Part shown: one piece after another, positions 19,626 through 29,405 of the stretch
How positions within the stretch are numbered: position 1 is the first letter of the stretch
How the letters are laid out: each line of letters begins with the position of its first letter
Origin: Thermoplasmata archaeon
Lineage (GTDB): Archaea; Thermoplasmatota; Thermoplasmata; RBG-16-68-12
DNA length: 64,000 bases
NCBI GenBank assembly: GCA_036395115.1
Contig: DASWDU010000025.1
Span: forward strand, 29,209 to 93,208
Reading direction: 5' to 3'
Translations under genes and position numbers: made by a program
Notes under the pieces: generated by a model
What the model was told of the DNA's origin: nothing
The model's database searches: none
What the model saw: the letters and a program-made list of their open reading frames with translations, nothing else

Positions 19626-19915
19626 GGCAGATACCTCCGGTGCACGACCAGCGCCGCCGCGAATCCCATGATGACCAGGATCGGTAGCGCGCGGTCCGCC
19701 AAGCTCGTCGTCCACGGATCGAGCGCTTGGAAAGTCGCAAAGCCCGCGGTGAGCGCCAAGGCGCCACGGATGTTGAGGCGGAGCAGCTTGGACAGCTCGC
19801 GGCCCCGACGTTGGAGCCACGGCGACGCCGCCATCTTGTCGATCAGGTCTCCCCCCTCGATCCGCTCTTGGCGCTTGCGCTCGGCGATCTTGGCCGGGTT
19901 CCTCCGATGGCTCAT
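19622..19915 (-). CDS. Small two-helix membrane protein of the surface cluster
   Basis: 97 residues from ATG 19915, which is preceded by GGTGAGGAA, a good ribosome-binding site. The open frame could begin further up, but that would overlap the upstream gene with no such site. A basic N-terminus (MSHRRNPAKIAERKRQERIE) is followed by two hydrophobic helices (about 52-68 and 76-92) and a basic tail. It sits 4 bases after a 78-residue gene and upstream of the giant surface protein, so it may assist export or anchoring of that protein. The function is unknown. Confidence 0.7.
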   Translation of the reverse strand: MSHRRNPAKIAERKRQERIEGGDLIDKMAASPWLQRRGRELSKLLRLNIRGALALTAGFATFQALDPWTTSLADRALPILVIMGFAAALVVHRRYLP

Positions 19916-19919
19916 TTCC

Positions 19920-20156
19920 TCACCAGTCCGGCCTATCTTGCTTACGTTCGAAAGACTCAACCTTGTCGCCGAAACCAGCACTTCGCTCAATCACCACCGC
20001 GGCCCAATGCCCGCTCTCCTCATGGGATCGGTTGCCGATCTCCACGAAAAGCGGGTCGACTTCGGCGAACGACGGAAGGAGGCTCGCGGCTGCGACGGTG
20101 TGCACCGGCCTGCGCCGGCGTCTGATCCGGGCCTTCTCAGTGGGCAAGGTGTTCAT
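19920..20156 (-). CDS. 78-residue hypothetical protein, first of a short gene string before the giant surface gene
   Basis: ATG 20156 follows AAAGGAGACG, the clearest Shine-Dalgarno match in the cluster. The product is a hydrophilic protein (MNTLPTEKARIRRRRRPVHT and so on) without a membrane helix or known motif. The stop codon lies inside the ribosome-binding site of the next gene (start 19915), so they are probably one transcript. A TATA-like CCTTAAATTT lies at 20178-20187 on the complement, very close to the start. Confidence 0.65.
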   Translation of the reverse strand: MNTLPTEKARIRRRRRPVHTVAAASLLPSFAEVDPLFVEIGNRSHEESGHWAAVVIERSAGFGDKVESFERKQDRPDW

Positions 20157-20215
20157 CGTCTCCTTTGGACGCGCGTGAAATTTAAGGGGAGGGGTTCGCG
20201 CCCCTCATGCTACGG

Positions 20216-20800
20216 TCACGTTCCGTCGAACTGCGCGGTCACGGTGATCTGTGTACCGCTTGCACCCGCCGCCAGGTTCGCGTTGATGACCGCGAACTCG
20301 AGGTACCATTTGGGCGTGGTGCTTCCCGCCGTGACAGTCTGCGTGTTCAGCGACGTGTACGTGCAGACGCCGCCCGCGTAGGTTCCCGTCAGGGTCGTCG
20401 GGTACGTGGAACCGGCGTCATTCGACTCCTTGACGATGAGGTTCGACGCACAATCCGTTGGGAATCCGCCAGGGCTCGCCGTGATCGTCACGATCGGGTG
20501 GACGCCCGAGCGATCCGTGGAGTAGGAGTTCTGCGCGATATCGATCCGGAACGGGTGCTGAGTTTGGGACAGAATCTCACCGTACAGAATCTCAGTCGGG
20601 ACGTTCACGACGCTCGGGGTCATCTCCGCGATGTGCGTCGTCTGCTGAGCCGACGGACCGAGCAGGACCGCTGCGGCGATTCCGCCGAGCACGAGCATTC
20701 CGACGAGCGGGACGACCGGGACCCTTCCCCACGCTTTCGCGCGGAGGAGCCGCCGGCCGACGCTCCCAGTATCGAAAATCGTTGTCCGAACTTCTGTCAT
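20216..20800 (-). CDS. Secreted or anchored protein, paralogue A of the surface family
   Basis: 194 residues: a short cytoplasmic N-terminus (MTEVRTTIFDTGSVGRRLLR), a membrane helix (about 28-48), then an external beta-rich domain with the family motif EMTPSVVNV...LYGEILSQTQHPFRIDIAQNSY. The same motif occurs in the proteins at 21636-22184 and in the C-terminus of 22505-24313. Two Cys pairs may be oxidised. The helix-then-beta-domain plan is compatible with a pilin- or S-layer-like surface subunit, but no prepilin peptidase site is evident. A 140-base leader and a CTTAAG box precede it. Confidence 0.75.
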   Translation of the reverse strand: MTEVRTTIFDTGSVGRRLLRAKAWGRVPVVPLVGMLVLGGIAAAVLLGPSAQQTTHIAEMTPSVVNVPTEILYGEILSQTQHPFRIDIAQNSYSTDRSGVHPIVTITASPGGFPTDCASNLIVKESNDAGSTYPTTLTGTYAGGVCTYTSLNTQTVTAGSTTPKWYLEFAVINANLAAGASGTQITVTAQFDGT

Positions 20801-20987
20801 CGTCTCACCGCCCCCGCGCTGTTCGTCGGCCCGGAGGGGGCGCGCGCCCGCGCGGCGGCTTCATGCAGTCCAAGGTGGGGACCGTGGTAATTGGCAGGGA
20901 GGTCGGGCATTCGAATTCCCTCGGGAGGCTGGCTCAGCGAGACCTTAAGTTTGTCGAGCCCGTTTTCACCAGTGATTCGGTTGTCCG

Positions 20988-21494
20988 TCACAGGTCCGCG
21001 ATCTCCTCCGGAACCGCTTGGAGTTCCCCGGCACCTTCCACCGATTCTCCGGGGATTTCGACGTCCCTCGGATTCTCCGGGACTTCCCCCGGTTCCTCGA
21101 CGTGCCCACACGCGGGGCACACTGCGGGCGTGGCGTGGATTTCGGGAGTCGGCACGACCTTCCCGCGATCCAAGAACGCGACGTGCGTCTTCAGGTTCTT
21201 CGCGGCTTCGCCGCACCGAGAGCACTTGGACGGCTCGACCGTGACCGACAAGGCTTCGCAACGCCACCCCTTCGCGATCTCGTTCGTGAACTTCACGCGC
21301 CCGCGGAACTCGCGCGTGAGGGCTCGACGGACGGCTTTCGAGAGGCCGGGATCCCGTTCGAGGGACTTCGCAACCGCGAAGAGCGGCGTCTGCGCGCCGA
21401 AGAAGTCGCGCGCCATGTTCGCCTGGTCGCGTGCCCAGTCTTTCAGATGACGGGGCTTCACCCGGAAGTTCCTCTTGACCGGGCGCCGCTTCAT
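20988..21494 (-). CDS. Basic zinc-ribbon protein, function unknown
   Basis: 168 residues. A strongly basic N-terminus (MKRRPVKRNFRVKPRHLKDW) leads into a helical region and then a zinc ribbon with CSRCG and CPACG pairs (about residues 90 and 125), ending in an acidic tail rich in Glu and Pro. The start ATG 21494 overlaps the TGA of a 41-residue ORF (ATGA), so the two are probably coupled. Composition suggests nucleic-acid or ribosome binding. It lies between two paralogous secreted-protein genes. Confidence 0.65.
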   Translation of the reverse strand: MKRRPVKRNFRVKPRHLKDWARDQANMARDFFGAQTPLFAVAKSLERDPGLSKAVRRALTREFRGRVKFTNEIAKGWRCEALSVTVEPSKCSRCGEAAKNLKTHVAFLDRGKVVPTPEIHATPAVCPACGHVEEPGEVPENPRDVEIPGESVEGAGELQAVPEEIADL

Positions 21495-21616
21495 GCCTTC
21501 CCCTCCGCCTCCGCTCGTAGAAGCACGGCGTGCAGCCCGGCCACGAAGCGAGCATGGCCCGCGGCCGCAAGCGTCCTTCCCAGGGCGTCTGTGTTCGGAG
21601 CGTCCAACTTCGTCAT
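21491..21616 (-). CDS. 41-residue ORF coupled to the zinc-ribbon gene
   Basis: ATG 21616 follows CGCGGAGACATC, a plausible ribosome-binding site, and begins 20 bases after the stop of the upstream secreted-protein gene. The product (MTKLDAPNTDALGRTLAAAG and so on) is helical and unrecognised. Its stop overlaps the next start as ATGA. The good site and coupling suggest it is translated. Confidence 0.5.
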   Translation of the reverse strand: MTKLDAPNTDALGRTLAAAGHARFVAGLHAVLLRAEAEGKA

Positions 21617-21635
21617 GACGATGTCTCCGCGCGTT

Positions 21636-22184
21636 CTACCCGGTCGCGAACTGAGCGGACCATGTAACCACCGAGGCCGGCAGGGTCGAGACCGCGTAGT
21701 GGAACTGGAAGTACCACTTCGGCGCGGAGGCGCCCGTGGCCCCGGCCGCGACGCTCTGCTGGAACGAGGTCCCGAAGTCGTACGTGAAGACGGACCCGCT
21801 CTGCGTCACGGTCGGGTTCGTGAAGGAGTAAGAGATCCCGTCGAGGGAGGCGATCAGCACGACGTCCGTGCCCGCGGTCAAGTTCGTGGCGGAGATCAGA
21901 GGCCGCATGTTCTCGGCGATCTTGTACGTGTTCGTCCCAACCGTCACGTTGAACCAGAACTGTTTGCCGCCCAGGATGTCCCCGTAGAGCGGGTTCACCT
22001 CCAGCCCGCTAATCTGCGGGATCGCCTCGGCGATGTTTTGATTCTGGTTCTGCCCCGGAGGCCCGACGAGGACGGCAGCCGCCGCGAAGCCCGCCAAGAC
22101 GATCGCCACGAGCGCCACCACCGGAATCTTGTGAAAGACCTTCTTCTGGAGAAGTCGACGTGCGAGGCTCGCGTAGTCGAACAC
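21636..22184 (-). CDS. Secreted or anchored protein, paralogue B of the surface family
   Basis: 182 residues from a GTG at 22184: short N-terminus, membrane helix (about 20-42), linker rich in Gln/Asn, then an external beta domain (EAIPQISGLEVNPLYGDILG and so on) ending FHYAVSTLPASVVTWSAQFA. Over its last 130 residues it is very close in protein and DNA to the C-terminus of 22505-24313, so the two arose by recent duplication or conversion. Aligned with paralogue A, the position of the expected ATG reads AAG, which leaves the GTG seven codons later as the first usable start. Confidence 0.8.
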   Translation of the reverse strand: MFDYASLARRLLQKKVFHKIPVVALVAIVLAGFAAAAVLVGPPGQNQNQNIAEAIPQISGLEVNPLYGDILGGKQFWFNVTVGTNTYKIAENMRPLISATNLTAGTDVVLIASLDGISYSFTNPTVTQSGSVFTYDFGTSFQQSVAAGATGASAPKWYFQFHYAVSTLPASVVTWSAQFATG

Positions 22185-22504
22185 GCGGGTTTCTGTCTTC
22201 GTCGCCTCACCGCCTCCGCCCTGCTTGTCCGCGCACGGCCATGTGCGCCCGCATCGCGAAATCGCGGTGGCGTTTCCTCGCGGTGGGGTCCTCAGAAGCC
22301 GAATGAAATCCGCTCAAGGGCTCCGCGGACCAGACGCGGGAGTACACGCCCTTAAGGATTTCTTCGCCATTCTCGCGTGAGATTCCAATCCGATCGCTGC
22401 GGACATTCTCGGCGCTCCGCCGAAGATCGCCGATCACCGCGCGGCTTCCGACGTCCGGCGTCACGGAACGCGCGGACCCTCATGCCTTCACGTTGCGTCG
22501 GGGC
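22185..22504. other. Intergenic leader between surface paralogues
   Basis: About 320 bases. On the complement it holds a CCTTAAGG box at 22350-22357, about 165 bases before the gene at 22184, a spacing similar to that upstream of paralogue A. The segment next to the start codon is alignable with the leader of paralogue A, so leader and gene were duplicated together. No gene is evident. Confidence 0.5.
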
Positions 22505-24313
22505 CTATCCCGTCACGAGCTGTGCATTCCAACTAATCACGGAGGCCGGCAGGCTCGAGACCGCGTAGTGGAACTGGACGTACCACGTGGGGGCAGAGGC
22601 GCCCGTGGCCCCGGCCGCGACGCTCTGCTGGAACGAGGTCCCGAAGTCGTAGTAAGACGTCGATCCCTGCTGGGTCATGGTGGGCGAGGTGAGCGCGTAA
22701 GTAACCCCGTCGAACGAGGCGATCAACACGACATCCGTACCTGCGCTCAGATTCGTCACCGAGATCACGGGGCGAACGTCCTTCGCGACGACGTACGAAT
22801 TCTGGGCGACCGTCACCGTGAACGAGAACTGCGTGCCGCCGACGACGTCGCCGTAGGCCGGGTTGAGGTTCAGCCCGTTGATCTGCGGCGTGGCTCTCGC
22901 GATGTTCTGGTCCTGGCCCGGGCCCCAGGGACCGCCACCTGTGAGGAGCAACAGGGGGACGAGCAGGACGGCGCCCGCGACGGCAATCGGGATCCCGAAC
23001 CGGGCTAGCGCCGAAGACGCAAAGAGCCGCCGGAGGCGCCCCTGCGCGCCGGGCCTCTCCCGGTCGCCCGCGCGACGCCGGCGCACCGCCGTCGCCGAGC
23101 TCTCCGCACCCGGCGAGGGCTCTCGTCGAGGCGCAATCGCCCCGGACGCCTCGGCGGACGCTGGCTCGATGGCGGCGAGGGCCGCGAGCTCGTCCCAAAG
23201 CTCGGGGGCGACTTCGGCCGAAAGAGCGCCTGTCGAAACCTCCTTCCCGAGCATCGAATCGACGAGCGTGTCGAGCTCCTGGGCGAGATCCGTTTCCTTC
23301 CCAACTGGCCGGGCGCACGACGGGCACACCTCCACGCCCGCCGGAATCGGGGAACCGCATGCGGCGCATGGAGTCCCGTCGGGGGAACGTGCGGCCGCTT
23401 CCGCGTAATCCCGGTCCGCGCGCTTTCGGGCTTCCTGCCAACGCTGCGCGTCCCCGAGGCTGGCGTATAGCTTCGCTTTCAGGTCCCAAAGGCCCGGGTA
23501 GTTCGAATCGAGCGCCTCGAGCCGATCGAGGAGGGTTACGGCGACCGCCGCGCCACCGAGGATGGCTTCCGAGGCGGCGAGGGCGAAGAGGGCATCCGCA
23601 TCTCGCTCATCGCGGCGAAGCCGGTCCTGGGCTCCCTTTGCGACGCGCTGCACCCGACGCCGAAACGCGGCCTGCGCTTCCGGGGAATCCTCAGCCCGAT
23701 CGGCACCGGCGCCTACCGCAGACGGTCCGTAGGCCCCTGAACCCGGGGCCGCGGGAGGCGCACGCTGGGTTGCGGGAAGGGCACCCAAGGGTTTCGGCTT
23801 TGAAGTCGCTGGCGCCGGTGCCGCTTCCAAAAGCGACGGCTTGGTTTCGTCCTTGAACTCCTCTTGGACGATTTCCTGAATCGCGGCGTGGCCGAGTTCG
23901 TCGAGCTCGTCCTCCAGGGCGTCCGTCGGCTCGAACTCCACGCCGCACGTCGAGCACCGCGTCGCCTCCGCCGGGACGGGGCTCTCGCACATCGGACACG
24001 GCGACGTGGATCGAGAAGGCCGCGCCTCGTCGGATCCCGCCTCGGCGGCCCGAAGGCGGCTCTGCTGCGCGAAATCCGACTCACCGAGGCGGGCGTGGAG
24101 CTTCGCCTTCAACATCCAGAGGCCCGGGTAATTCGGATCGAGTTTCGCGAGGCGCTCGAGCGACTGCACCCCGCTCCGGGCGTCGCCGAGCGTCCCTTGC
24201 GCCGCGGCGATCGCGAAGAGCGCGTCCGCATCGTCCGGATTGAGCTTCAGTCGCTCGCGGGCGATCTGCGTGATCAACTGCAAGCGCCGCTGCCGGTCCT
24301 CGTCTTGCGCCAC
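22505..24313 (-). CDS. TPR / double zinc-ribbon / TM protein with surface-family ectodomain
   Basis: 602 residues, GTG start at 24313, four bases after the regulator gene. Order: TPR-like helices (about 1-90, with LDPNYPGLWMLKAKLHARLG); zinc ribbon CPMCESPVPAEATRCSTCG; acidic and Pro/Ala-rich linker; a second TPR-like unit (LDSNYPGLWDLKAKLYASLG); a second zinc ribbon CAACGSPIPAGVEVCPSCA; a basic linker; a membrane helix (about 450-470); then an external domain nearly identical to paralogue B (RATPQINGLNLNPAYGDVVG). The cytoplasmic half looks like a protein-interaction scaffold, so it may connect the surface layer to the cytoplasm. This layout is not one I recognise as a named family. Confidence 0.8.
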   Translation of the reverse strand: MAQDEDRQRRLQLITQIARERLKLNPDDADALFAIAAAQGTLGDARSGVQSLERLAKLDPNYPGLWMLKAKLHARLGESDFAQQSRLRAAEAGSDEARPSRSTSPCPMCESPVPAEATRCSTCGVEFEPTDALEDELDELGHAAIQEIVQEEFKDETKPSLLEAAPAPATSKPKPLGALPATQRAPPAAPGSGAYGPSAVGAGADRAEDSPEAQAAFRRRVQRVAKGAQDRLRRDERDADALFALAASEAILGGAAVAVTLLDRLEALDSNYPGLWDLKAKLYASLGDAQRWQEARKRADRDYAEAAARSPDGTPCAACGSPIPAGVEVCPSCARPVGKETDLAQELDTLVDSMLGKEVSTGALSAEVAPELWDELAALAAIEPASAEASGAIAPRREPSPGAESSATAVRRRRAGDRERPGAQGRLRRLFASSALARFGIPIAVAGAVLLVPLLLLTGGGPWGPGQDQNIARATPQINGLNLNPAYGDVVGGTQFSFTVTVAQNSYVVAKDVRPVISVTNLSAGTDVVLIASFDGVTYALTSPTMTQQGSTSYYDFGTSFQQSVAAGATGASAPTWYVQFHYAVSSLPASVISWNAQLVTG

Positions 24314-24317
24314 CGGA

Positions 24318-24938
24318 TCACGCCTCCAGGGTGCGGGTCAGGCCGCACCGGATTGCGAGGTCCGGATGCACGTCGATCGCGTCGCAGAGGGCCGACCGGA
24401 AGACTTCTTTCGCCGCGTCCGCTCCGAGGCCCTGCGCGCACACGCTCCAGAGGTCCCGGTGCACCGTCGCGACGAGTTCGCGCAGACGGTCGATGCCTCC
24501 GTCGCTGCCCGCGACCATCTGATCGAAGACGGCCTTGCGGAGCTCCTGGTGGTCCGTGGTGAGCCGGTGCTCCATCTCCACCTCGATCGACGGCGTCCCG
24601 ACGAACCGGATCCGCTCGAACAGGGAATGGAAGTACGCGACGTAGAAGTCGACCACCTCGCGAAGCGGTCCGGCATCGTCCTCGAGATCGAGCTCGAGCT
24701 GGAGGCGGGCGTTCCGGAGGCGATATTCGGACGTCCGGGAATCGTGCGGCCGGCGCTCGAGCAGGCCGAGCTCCCCGAACCGATGCAGGAACTTCGACGC
24801 GGTCGAGATGTGGATGTGCAGGGTCCGCGCGACCTCGCTCGAGAGATGCCAGCCGCCGTCGCGCAGCGCGCGGAGGATCGATAGGCTGTGCTCCCCCGAG
24901 AGCAGGACGATCGTCTGTCGGAACGCTTGCTGGTCCAT
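24318..24938 (-). CDS. Winged-helix (ArsR-like) transcriptional regulator
   Basis: 206 residues from ATG 24938. The N-terminal winged HTH (HSLSILRALRDGGWHLSSEV, then HISTASKFLHRFGELGLLER) is followed by a wing and a helical C-terminal domain of about 120 residues that may sense a ligand or dimerise. The stop is 4 bases before the TPR/zinc-ribbon gene, so the two share a transcript. Being first in a run of minus-strand surface genes, it is a good candidate for their local regulator; this is inference from position. A CCCTTAAGAA box lies about 70 bases upstream. Confidence 0.85.
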   Translation of the reverse strand: MDQQAFRQTIVLLSGEHSLSILRALRDGGWHLSSEVARTLHIHISTASKFLHRFGELGLLERRPHDSRTSEYRLRNARLQLELDLEDDAGPLREVVDFYVAYFHSLFERIRFVGTPSIEVEMEHRLTTDHQELRKAVFDQMVAGSDGGIDRLRELVATVHRDLWSVCAQGLGADAAKEVFRSALCDAIDVHPDLAIRCGLTRTLEA

Positions 24939-25253
24939 GGTGGGGAACCCACTGGGGGGGGGACTAGGCCGCACGGGCCGAACTCTATTCGTCGTGGAGC
25001 TGCGGGTTCTTAAGGGAATCCCCGGGATTCTCACCTCCGATTATGATCGGCCAGAACGAAACATCGGTCGCGCGAAGTGCCGCGCGGACGCGACGACGCG
25101 ATCCTGGGACGAATGGCCGTCCACGCATCGGGACGGCCGCGATTCCCGACCGTTGGAAGCAAGGTTGAAGTAGAGGCATCCAATTCCGCCGTCCTACGGC
25201 CGTCCCCGCCCGACAGTGGATACTATCGACCGCGGCCTGCCCTGGGACCCGCG
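24939..25253. promoter_or_regulatory. Divergent intergenic region, regulator gene versus rpoK
   Basis: About 315 bases. For the minus-strand regulator a TATA-like CTTAAG box is at 25009-25014. For rpoK a weak box GATACTATC is at 25219-25227, about 30 bases before its ATG, which fits a nearly leaderless transcript. Open frames running through it show no recognised domain. Confidence 0.5.
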
Positions 25254-25427
25254 ATGCGGTACACGCGATTTGAGAAGGCCCGGATCATCGGAGCGCGGGC
25301 GCTGCAAATCAGCATGGGATCGCCAATCCTCGTGGACGTACCACCGGGCGTCGTCGACCCGATCGAGATCGCGTGGGTCGAGTTCAACAGCGGTGCGATC
25401 CCCATCACGGTGAAGCGCGAGATGTAG
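25254..25427 (+). CDS. rpoK: RNA polymerase subunit K (Rpo6/RPB6)
   Basis: 57 residues. [20 protein letters not shown] and the tail [20 protein letters not shown] are the conserved RPB6/omega core that clamps the largest polymerase subunit. The frame is open upstream to 25077, but ATG 25254 starts exactly at the conserved [16 protein letters not shown] block as in archaeal RpoK. It is away from the main polymerase operon, alone between a regulator and hsp20, and is preceded by a weak TATA box. Confidence 0.93.
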   Translation: MRYTRFEKARIIGARALQISMGSPILVDVPPGVVDPIEIAWVEFNSGAIPITVKREM

Positions 25428-25556
25428 TTTGGTCGTCCCGGGCCTCGGAACGCCCGAGGTCCGTACGATCGGACGCCGACGGAACTCCCCCGGAAGGACG
25501 AGTGGCGGACGCTGTGCCCCAGAATCCCCCGGGGGGCGGAGTCTCGAATCGATGTG

Positions 25557-25610
25557 TTTATATAGAACCGCATACACATAATTGGCCGTCTCTACCGACA
25601 TCCGGAGGTG
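25557..25610 (+). promoter_or_regulatory. Promoter and ribosome-binding site of hsp20
   Basis: TATA box TTTATATAG at 25557-25565 and a strong ribosome-binding site CGGAGGTGG at 25602-25611, six bases before ATG 25617. The site decides the start: the GTG at 25608, in frame and part of the same site, would be too close. Confidence 0.75.
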
Positions 25611-25616
25611 GAAGAG

Positions 25617-26123
25617 ATGGTACGGAAGAACAAGCCAGTGTCCAAGGAGGAGACGAGCCTGGCGCGGCCGATGACGGACTCGCCGCTCACTTGGTTCGAC
25701 GAGATGGACCGATGGTTCGACGAGTTCCGCCGAGGCGTCGAAGAGCGCTTCTGGGGCCCTCTCGCCCGCTGGGGCGAATCCGGGCTCCGAGTGCGGCAGC
25801 CGCTCGTGGACCTGATCGACGAAGGCTCCGAGTTCGTCGTGCGCGCGGAGATTCCGGGCGTCGCGAAGGAGGACATCGACCTGAACGTCACGCCGCACGG
25901 GATCGAGATCCGCGCGAAGACGGAACGCTCGCGGGAGGAGAAGGACAAGGAGTATTACTTCCAGGAGCGCAGCTACCAAGCGCTTGGCCGGTTCCTCTCG
26001 TTCCCGGAGGAAGTCAAGGCAGAGCTCGAGGCCGCGACGCTGGAAGACGGCGTCTTGGAGGTCCGCGTCCCGAAGAAGGAGCCGACCCAGCCATCAAAGC
26101 CCGTCAAGGTGCGGGTGGACTGA
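25617..26123 (+). CDS. hsp20: Small heat-shock protein (Hsp20/alpha-crystallin)
   Basis: 168 residues. A charged N-terminal arm with WFDEMDRWFDEFRRG precedes the alpha-crystallin domain (about residues 65-155): VRAEIPGVAKEDIDLNV, FLSFPEEVKAELEAATLEDG and GVLEVRVPKKE. It acts as an ATP-independent holdase. It lies 133 bases upstream of the CDC48/VAT unfoldase gene in the same direction. A pyrimidine/T-rich stretch (26130-26146) after its stop could act as a terminator, so co-transcription with cdc48 is uncertain. Confidence 0.95.
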   Translation: MVRKNKPVSKEETSLARPMTDSPLTWFDEMDRWFDEFRRGVEERFWGPLARWGESGLRVRQPLVDLIDEGSEFVVRAEIPGVAKEDIDLNVTPHGIEIRAKTERSREEKDKEYYFQERSYQALGRFLSFPEEVKAELEAATLEDGVLEVRVPKKEPTQPSKPVKVRVD

Positions 26124-26177
26124 TCCGCCCTCTCTCCCTTTCTTTTGCGTGTTTCCGGAGGGAACGCCGTTCCATGA

Positions 26178-28448
<2,271 letters not shown>

Positions 28449-28481
28449 AGCATTAAGTCGCGGCGCGGGGAATCGCCGCCG

Positions 28482-29405
28482 ATGGCGGCCTCCGCTCCCG
28501 GCAAGTTGATCCTCTTCGGAGAGCACGCAGTCGTCTTCGGCGAGCCCGCCCTTTGCACGGCGATCAACTTGCGCGCGGAGGTCTTCGTGCGCCCGCACAA
28601 GGTGTGGCGGGCGGACGGAGGGTCGATCGACGAACCTCGGTATCGATACGTGAAGGCGGCGATCGTCAAGGCGAAGGTCCGGAGCCCGATGTGGGTCGAG
28701 GTACGCTCGATGGTGCCGAGCGGGGCGGGCCTCGGATCGTCCGCCGCGGTCACGGTCGCGACCCTCGGTGCGCTCCACGGGACGAAAGGAGCCCTCGACG
28801 CGCCAACGATCGCCAACGAGGCGTTCGAGGTCGAGCACGAGGTCCAAGGCCGGGCGAGTCCGATTGACACGAGCACCGCGACGGCGGGCGGGGCGCTGCT
28901 CGTCCTCCGCGAGCCGCGGCAGGACCTCCTGTGGACGATCGAGCGCGACACGCGACGGTGGTGCCTCCACCGGGCGAGCCTCCCGGACCTCGATTTCGTG
29001 ATCGGCAACACGGGCGTCAGCGCCGCGACCGGGCCCCTCGTAGCCAAGGTCAAGGAACGCGTCGATCGCGACGCGAAGGCGGCGGAGATGGTCCGGGAGA
29101 TCGGTCGGATCACGCTCGACGGACTCGCCGCGCTGCGGCGGCAGGACCTCGTCGAGGCGGGACGTCTGATGGATCGGGACCACGCCCTCTTGACCGAGCT
29201 CGGCGTGGGCCATCCGATGCTCGACCGGCTCATCGCGGCCGCACGCCCTTCGAGCTACGGCGCGAAGCTCACCGGCGCCGGCGGAGGCGGGAGCATCGTG
29301 GCGCTCACCGACCGGCCCGAGGAGACCGCGGGGGCGATCCGCGCCGCGGGCGGGAAGGCGTTCGTCGTACGGCCCGAATCGGTTGGAGTGACGAAGCTGC
29401 CATGA
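28482..29405 (+). CDS. mvk: Mevalonate kinase (GHMP kinase)
   Basis: 307 residues. It phosphorylates mevalonate in the archaeal isoprenoid lipid pathway. GHMP signatures: N-terminal SAPGKLILFGEHAVVFGEPA, the phosphate loop VPSGAGLGSSAAVTVA (about 79-94) and the C-terminal KLTGAGGGGSIVAL (about 264-277). A TATA-like GCATTAAGT at 28450-28458 lies about 28 bases before the ATG, so the transcript is probably leaderless. Its TGA overlaps the start of the imidazolonepropionase gene. Confidence 0.95.
   Translation: MAASAPGKLILFGEHAVVFGEPALCTAINLRAEVFVRPHKVWRADGGSIDEPRYRYVKAAIVKAKVRSPMWVEVRSMVPSGAGLGSSAAVTVATLGALHGTKGALDAPTIANEAFEVEHEVQGRASPIDTSTATAGGALLVLREPRQDLLWTIERDTRRWCLHRASLPDLDFVIGNTGVSAATGPLVAKVKERVDRDAKAAEMVREIGRITLDGLAALRRQDLVEAGRLMDRDHALLTELGVGHPMLDRLIAAARPSSYGAKLTGAGGGGSIVALTDRPEETAGAIRAAGGKAFVVRPESVGVTKLP

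Noticed and set aside
20905..20925. ATTCGAAT resembling a tRNA T-loop
   Set aside because: No D-arm, anticodon stem or acceptor stem can be formed around it on either strand.
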